Part shown: positions 57,821 through 64,000 of the stretch, in pieces
Layout of the letters: every line of letters starts with the position of its first letter
How positions within the stretch are numbered: the stretch's first letter is position 1
Assembly: GCA_010405405.1 (NCBI GenBank)
Contig: MU004238.1
Coordinates: 755,530-819,529 of the forward strand
Source: Microthyrium microscopicum
Taxonomy: Eukaryota; Ascomycota; Dothideomycetes; Microthyriales; Microthyriaceae
Direction: 5' to 3'
DNA length: 64,000 bases
Notes under the pieces: generated by a model
What the model was told of the DNA's origin: nothing
The model's input: only the letters and a program-made list of their open reading frames with translations
Databases searched by the model: none
Made by a program: the position numbers and the translations under genes

Positions 57821-59538
57821 CTATGATAAAAATGGACCCGCTAATCCAGGAATACCCAATCTCATCTTGAAAAGCCTTTGAAACTCTTTGTCATCCTTCA
57901 TCATCGATCCGTCCAGCCCGCTGCTCTTCAACTGATTCCATTTCAGCCTAGCCTTCACTGCAAAAAGTGCATCTGCCCAGGCATATGTTATTCCGGCCAG
58001 TCCCTCAAACAAACTGTATGGGGTATCAGGAAGCCTATACTTTGCATTATCAGCAAAAGGCTTGGTATTTCGACACTCCATCAGCAAAGCCAACCCCCTC
58101 TCCAAGAACCAATCTCCACTCAATTCCCCATCTTTGACGAAAAAGTTCTTGTCTTCAGCATCACAAATATCAAGTTCCTCATGCGGGATGTATTGATATT
58201 CAAAAACGTCATGGAGCAATAAAAATGCCCATGCATTCCCTGCCAGCCCGTGGCATAAACTCCCGCCTTTTGACAAAATCCCCTCTTCCCAAACCTTATT
58301 GGACGCAAGACGAATTGCTTTAAGCCACAATGGTGTGTATGATTTGTTAACTTTGCCGTGTAGGGCTGCCACGGCTAAAAGATAAAGCAAGCCGGGTGCG
58401 CCATGGCAGAGTTGGACCAGAAAGTTTGATGAGGTCTCTGTCGGCCATGGTGGAGTCGCCATTGGCAGGTGACCATTGTGTTTGATGCCAATGCGGCAGA
58501 GAGTTGATACTGCGGATATGATGGCTTTGTCTTCTTCTTTCTTCGTGGTGCGGGCTGATAGTCCGTGGTAGGATGAGGCAAGAATCAACACGGAGAGATT
58601 TCCTGTCATGCCGTGGACTGCGCCTAGACCGTAGTACTCGTTTAGCCATGGCCACATTAGAGGCATTTTATCCTCTGAGTTGTGTTGTTTGATGAAGTCT
58701 TTGGCTCCCTGTGCGATATCAGCCTTAGTCGTCTTATCTTCTTGACAAGATGAAGATATTTGACTGTGTCGGCTCGGAAATAATGTATGGTCCGAATGAA
58801 AACAAGCCTACCTCGATTCCAGAATCAATGATGACCCCATAAATCTTTTCCACGCTCCCGATAGTAACGCTCTTCACCTCATCATTTGCTTTACTCCACG
58901 ATGCCAGCGACGTGCTATCTGAAGTGTTCACCGACACGATCTGGAGCAGCATCCACAAGAAGCCACACCTTCCAGCCAAAACTTCATCAACACCTTTATC
59001 ATGTGCCCGCCTCTGGCCCTCTTGTTGGACATGAACAATTCTCTCAGGCTTTAATGCGTGATCCACAACATCCTGCAAGGCGCGAGCATCATTGTCAAGC
59101 GATTTTCCTTGCATAAAGCGGACTAGTAGAGCAGAAATTGGCCCATCTACAATCGGCGAACTTCTTCCAGGTCGTAAAGCAAGAGGAAATTCAGGTACAT
59201 CTGCAAGCTTTGCTAGAAAAGAGTCAAGTTGCTGTGTGATTGCGTTGCTGGGCTCAGTATCCAAGAAAGGGGCTCGAGTTTTTAAAATGATATAGGTAAA
59301 CACAACCCCTATTTTATTAACACATGTACGCGCTATGCTAGGTCTTCTTACCAATCCAGCCTGTGAATAAATGGCCATAGTCACTTTGTGTTACAAGAAT
59401 GGGAAAGCTGGCCTCAATCTTTGTTAATCCTTCAGTGATGGACCCCGTCAGATCTGAGACTGCACGCTCGAGACCTTCAACCGTCACTGAACTAAGCTCA
59501 AGCTCGTTCGGATAATAACGGGGCAATGCATCTGCCAT
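57821..59538 (-). CDS. LanC-like protein (lanthionine synthetase C family)
   Basis: Three exons, 59352-59538, 58812-59308 and 57821-58723, encode 528 residues. LanC hallmarks are present: AVHGMTGN, LCHGAPGLL with the first zinc-binding Cys, SLCHGLAGNAW with the Cys-His zinc pair, and the FEGLAGITYAWADAL end. The second acceptor (CTAAG before GCTGATATC) was chosen because it alone keeps phase; it makes an 88-base intron. In bacteria LanC cyclises lantibiotic precursors; eukaryotic LanCL proteins add glutathione to dehydroamino acids in proteins. No precursor peptide or LanB/LanM dehydratase is nearby, so a LanCL-type role is more likely. An alternative start at 59574 would add 12 residues. Confidence 0.85.
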
Positions 59539-60984
59539 CTTGAGTATTTTGTTCTTGATTCGTGTCAAATACAACTGTTGTAATCAAGTGAGGATCTCAT
59601 GTGCTGTTGTCTTGCAGCGGCGCAGGATTACCGATATCGCTACCAACCGGCTGGGTCTTCATCGTCTTCTATGAGGCTAGCTATGAGTTGGAAGCTTGAA
59701 GGTCATATTTCCGAGTCACAATATGGTCTACTAATTCAGGGAGTAAGGACAGCAAGAATAACCTCTTCAGTGCTTCCATCTCAGGCTCACTTTAATCACT
59801 ACCAATTTAGTCTAGAAGTAGATTTCCTAAGCATTATGATGCCGACTGAAGCGTTTGGTCGTTTTAAACCACAAGGATTCAGGGATTCCGATAAGACGAG
59901 AGAGTCAATGATCGTAGTTGGTTTGCACCTATCAGTGCCCTATAAGTTATGCAAATCACAAGGTATTTATGCTCCATATGCACTAGTCTGACCGGGCCGA
60001 TATGTTCAAATAGCATTAGCTGAGGCAAAGAGTCGAGTAATGATCAGCTTGAGGCCTTGTTTCGAAACTACCCGCCAAGAAAGATATCAACAGTTCTACG
60101 ATTTCATCACAGAGGCTCAAGTGACTGTCTTACATCTAGACTTCATTCAGAAGGTGAAGGATATTCTGATCCTACTGAGTGTTGGCATTTAATCAATTAT
60201 ATTACTTTATTGACGATCGTTCTTAGCAATCACAGATCTTCATTCCAGGTTGTTGGAAATCTTCCAGTTCACAGCTTTCAGATGATGCCCTCAAATAGTA
60301 CAGTATATAGTGGGACTAAATACGATAAGGCTGATCCCTACCATTCACTGCATTGTTTGAGAAAAGTTCAATAGGAAAATTAAAGGCCTAGTCTGTAACC
60401 ACGACATCGCATGAAGCTTTTGGACATATAGCAAGATTTAGTCAACATCCCAGATTCCCACGTTCCGTCCAAGTGGGCAGACCACGCATAAAGCATTCAT
60501 CCCAGGTCCGCTTAAGCACCAGACAAAGTCTAAACAGCCACCCGCTGCTGCAGGAACTTTTCTTATTGGGCACGATGCGTAATCCGTCGATCTTAACATG
60601 CAGGACCCCCGCAAAGATGTTGTTGTATGCCCCTGATTCAGTGGTGATTGTTGACTATGCCTGACAGTTTTGACAGCTCGGCACTTTTGAATTGGGGACA
60701 TTTCTTAGCGATGAGCTTTTTGTTCCCAGGTAGATACACATGGCACGATACACCCTACTAGTCGATCACATAGCGTTCCCCAGGCTTTGGCATGTATGCC
60801 TACTAATAGTCATGAAGATACTAGGAACCATGACTCGTTTAGTATATCCCGTCGAGTATGAAGATATCACACGTTTGCCTCCTTACCGGTTCTGTATACA
60901 AAGTGTTTCTACCCCATATTGCTTCCTTGGTAATGGTGATTATATATCTTGCGAAAATATAGTGGTTACTATTATCCATTCACG
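59539..60984. other. Intergenic, 1.45 kb
   Basis: Between two divergent genes (LanC-like leftward, 7TM protein rightward). Several frames of 60-130 codons occur with no recognisable features. AT-richer than flanks. No element identified. Confidence 0.5.
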
Positions 60985-62445
60985 ATGTGGTACGTTCCGC
61001 TAGCTGTTCTCCTGAAATGGCCATTGCCAAATTATATCAATCCCGAGACCAGAGGCTCCGAGGTTTGGGCTGTCAGCTTCATCTTCCTGATACTTTCAAC
61101 TATCTGTGTTGGTCTACGGCTCTACACAAGAGTCTTTGTGAGGAAATGGATAGGCCCAGACGACTTGCTTATCCTGATCGCCTATGTAAGTTTTGTAGCT
61201 CTCGATCCGATATTAACTTGCTAACCTATTGCCCAGCTGTCAACAGTAGCGGTGACTGCATGTGTGGCCGTAGGAAATGCGCACTATGATTGGGATAGAC
61301 ATGCCTACGATATACCAATTCCACTGTTTTCTTGTAAGTTGTACTATTCGAACATTCTGTATAAGAACTTACACCACTAACATCATCAGCATCCATCAAG
61401 ATGTTTTACATAACCAAGATCTTCTGGAGCATCGCCACATCTCTAGTCCGCCTCTCAGTCCTCTGTCTCTACTACCGTCTCATCAGCCGCTGCAATGCGC
61501 CCGCCCGATACATCTACACCCTCCACGCCATGACATTCGTCACCATCGCTCTCCTCATATGCTACCTCTTCGTCAACATCTTCCCCTGCAAGTCCGTCCC
61601 CCCTCCAATCCCTCTTCAAATTGACAATCACTGACACCACCCATAGCCCAATATCCCTGTACTGGTCCTGGCCCCCCACAGCCGACAGCAACTGCATCAA
61701 CGACGGAACCTGGATGATGGCCACCGCAATAATCAACACCCTCTCCGAAGCAATCATCGCCCTCCTCCCCATCCTCGCCGTCTACCGCTTACGCGTCGCG
61801 CCCCACCAGCGTTGGAGTATCATCGGTCTCCTATCTCTCGGTTTCTTCGTCGCAGTTGCCGGCGCATTCCGCACATTCTACATCTGGAAGACGGTCACAA
61901 CGTACGACATGTCCTGGTGGGCCGCGCCTCATTGGATATGCTCGGAAGTCGAAATCAACATGGCGTTGATTTCTGCGTGCGCGGCACCGCTGAAGCCGGT
62001 GATTACGAGGATATTGAAGAAGAGGAGATCGAGTTTTTTGCCATTTGCGCATACGAGTAGGCTTGCGACGAGGAGTAGCTATAGTACGTTGTCGAGGCTT
62101 TCGCAGAAGTCGGCGAAGGATGCGAAGAGGGGGGATAGTTGGACTAATAGTACACCGCCGAGCTATACAAACATTGATCTTGAAGGTATTGACAGGCACG
62201 ATGGGCTTGGGTATTCAGTGAAGATTACGGGCCCGCCACGACCTGAACGTACTGGAAAATTGCGAAAGCGATTCCGGCCGGTCAAGTTGAGTATTCCGTT
62301 GAAGACGGCGAGTGTTTCGCGCAAGATGAGTCTTTCGAGTGCAGGCTCCTGGACGTTGGACCGCAGACAGGATGTTTTTGCAGAGACGACGATTAGCATT
62401 AGTGAGAGCTGGGAAAGGGAGAACGCAAGGCAAGGGACGAGATGA
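60985..62445 (+). CDS. PTH11/rhodopsin-like fungal seven-transmembrane protein
   Basis: Four exons, 60985-61185, 61237-61333, 61390-61591 and 61647-62445, encode 432 residues. Seven hydrophobic spans are separated by short loops, with the fungal rhodopsin-domain marks LRLYTRVFVRKWIGPDDLL, FYITKIFWSIATSLVRLSVLCLYYRL and CINDGTWMMATAIINTLSEA. The C-terminal tail of about 150 residues is basic and Ser-rich. This family includes the PTH11 surface-sensing receptor and many uncharacterised relatives; there is no CFEM domain here. The role is probably sensing or transport at the plasma membrane, unproven. The stop is 128 bases from the urease stop (convergent). Confidence 0.88.
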
Positions 62446-62573
62446 TTGTATGACTTGGTGAATGACCTGGGGGTTTAGGAGGAGTTGGGAGGCAATATTG
62501 TCGATACCTTATTATGATATGATGAATTTACACAAAGCTCCATATGAAATATTTGGCAACTTTCGCTAAGGGA

Positions 62574-64000
62574 TCAATAAACAAAATATGCCTGACTCAA
62601 CGGTAACGTCTCCGACGGCTCCGCCGTACACACTTCTCCATCTGCCTCGACAGTCTATCACGCGTTAGCAAAAGGTCTACTGCTACGAAAAATGTACTCA
62701 CATATCGTTCCGGATCTACCTTCATCTTTGGCATAGCATCATTATACTTCATATCCTTCTTGCCCACCGTCCGACATCCCTTGACAGCCTCAATCCTCTT
62801 TCGCAGACCGTACGTCTCAATCACACCACTTGCGATACTCGCCTGACTCACAAATGTCACACTAGTACTCGGCACCAAAGGCGCAAACATAGGCCGCATA
62901 ATCACAGGCTCCACCGTCGGGATACTCGCGTTGGGATCACCCATCTGCGCATAACTCACCATACCGCTCTTGAGCACTAACTTCGGCTTAACACCGAAAT
63001 TTGCTGGCGTCCACAGTACAAGATCAGCCAACTTGCCCACCTCTACACTGCCAAGCAGATGGCCCATACCCTGCGCCAGTGCCGGGTTGATGGTGTATTT
63101 GGAAATGTAGCGCTTCACCCGTGTGTTGTCTGCGTCAGAGCCAGCGTCTTCAGGCAGTGTGCCGCGTTGTACTTTGTTCTTGTGGGCAGTGTGCCAGGTA
63201 CGTAGGATGACTTCGCCACAGCGGCCCATGGCTTGCGAGTCGGAGGACATCATGCTGATGGCACCGAGATCGTGCAGGACGTCTTCGGCGGCGATTGTCT
63301 CAGCGCGGATTCGGGATTCGGCAAAGGCGACGTCTTCGGGGATGTTGCGGGATAAGTGATGGCAAACCATTAACATGTCGAGATGCTCGTCCAACGTGTT
63401 GCGCGTGTATGGCCTTGTGGGATTGGTGCTGGATGGAAGGACGTTGGGGTGCTCGACGACGGAGATAATGTCCGGCGCGTGGCCACCACCTGCACCTTCA
63501 GTGTGATAGGTATGAATGGTACGGCCTTTGAAGGCATCGACGGTGGTTTCGACAAAGCCAGATTCGTTCAGGGTGTCGGTATGGATTAGGCACTGGACGT
63601 CCATTTCATCGCAGACGGTGAGACAGGCGTCAATTGCAGCTGGAGTAGTGCCCCAATCTTCGTGGAGTTTGAGACCGACGACACCGGCTTCAACTTGCTC
63701 TCTGAGTGGCACTGGTGACGAGTCGTTGCCTTTGCCTGTGATACCATAGTTGACTGGTAGTTCGTCAATTGCCTGAAGCATTTGACGAATGTGTGTTGCG
63801 CCAGGAGTGCATGTAGTAGCGCATGTTCCAGTACTATATCTCGTCAGCTGTTGGAACACATATACGGAACAATACTCACCTTGGACCCGTTCCTCCACCC
63901 AACATCGTAGTAACACCAGAAGCAATCGACTCGTACGCCTGCTGCGGACAAATAAAATGAATATGCGAATCCAGCCCACCAGCCGTAAGAATCAGCTTCT
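62574..64000 (-). CDS. ure1: Urease, C-terminal (alpha-type) part, runs off the edge
   Basis: Exons 63880-64000 (cut by the window), 62702-63833 and 62574-62654. The visible portion covers the alpha domain active site: [14 protein letters not shown] with two nickel-binding His, [10 protein letters not shown] with the carbamylated Lys, [14 protein letters not shown] and [18 protein letters not shown] with further nickel ligands and the flexible flap, and [20 protein letters not shown]. It ends [13 protein letters not shown]. Fungal ureases are single chains fusing gamma, beta and alpha bacterial parts; the upstream portion is outside the window. The reaction is urea to ammonia and carbamate, in the cytosol, needing nickel and accessory proteins. 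Confidence 0.97.

Noticed and set aside
59599-60374. Plus-strand frames of 130 and 105 codons between the LanC-like and 7TM genes
   Set aside because: No domain, signal peptide or conserved-looking segment; AT-rich intergenic sequence.

Overview
The window reads as nuclear DNA of a filamentous ascomycete (Pezizomycotina). Evidence is the fungal-specific elongation factor 3, a Zn2Cys6 transcription factor, short introns (mostly 43-60 bases) with CTAAC-like branch sites, and fungal protein families such as the Agd3-like deacetylase, the PTH11/rhodopsin-like 7TM protein and cis-CaaD-like tautomerase. I cannot fix the class or species from sequence alone. Gene models below were built by hand from splice sites and reading-frame phase; for each spliced gene the exon lengths add up to an intact frame, except where noted.

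Layout. 1-6.1 kb: minus-strand cell-wall/polysaccharide deacetylase (CE18/Agd3-like, cut by the window edge, one apparent frameshift) and a short-chain dehydrogenase. 7-9 kb: a small secreted protein and a methyltransferase-like membrane protein. 9.4-21.1 kb: a housekeeping block with an alpha/beta-hydrolase carrying a long charged tail, sterol O-acyltransferase, AP-1 gamma-adaptin and elongation factor 3. 21.1-23.5 kb: a gene-poor stretch. 23.5-30 kb: a head-to-head pair of divergent kinase-like genes that are paralogues of each other, each ending in a long acidic low-complexity tail; this is the most unusual part of the window. 30.5-35 kb: RFC1 and mitochondrial ribosomal protein uL16m sharing a 279-base promoter. 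35-40 kb: a Zn2Cys6 regulator and a 54-residue spliced microprotein. 40.5-44.9 kb: alpha/beta-hydrolase, cis-CaaD-like tautomerase and a secreted CocE/S15-type hydrolase, possibly a small degradative group. 45.8-52.4 kb: a PTEN-type phosphatase and a charged AAA+ ATPase. 53-56 kb: a long disordered protein with a C-terminal membrane anchor. 57.8-64 kb: a LanC-like protein, a PTH11/rhodopsin-like 7TM protein and the C-terminal part of urease (runs off the right edge).

Apart from the hydrolase/tautomerase group and the kinase pair, neighbouring genes have no obvious shared pathway, as is usual for a fungal chromosome arm. No transposon ORFs, rRNA, tRNA or CRISPR arrays were recognised.
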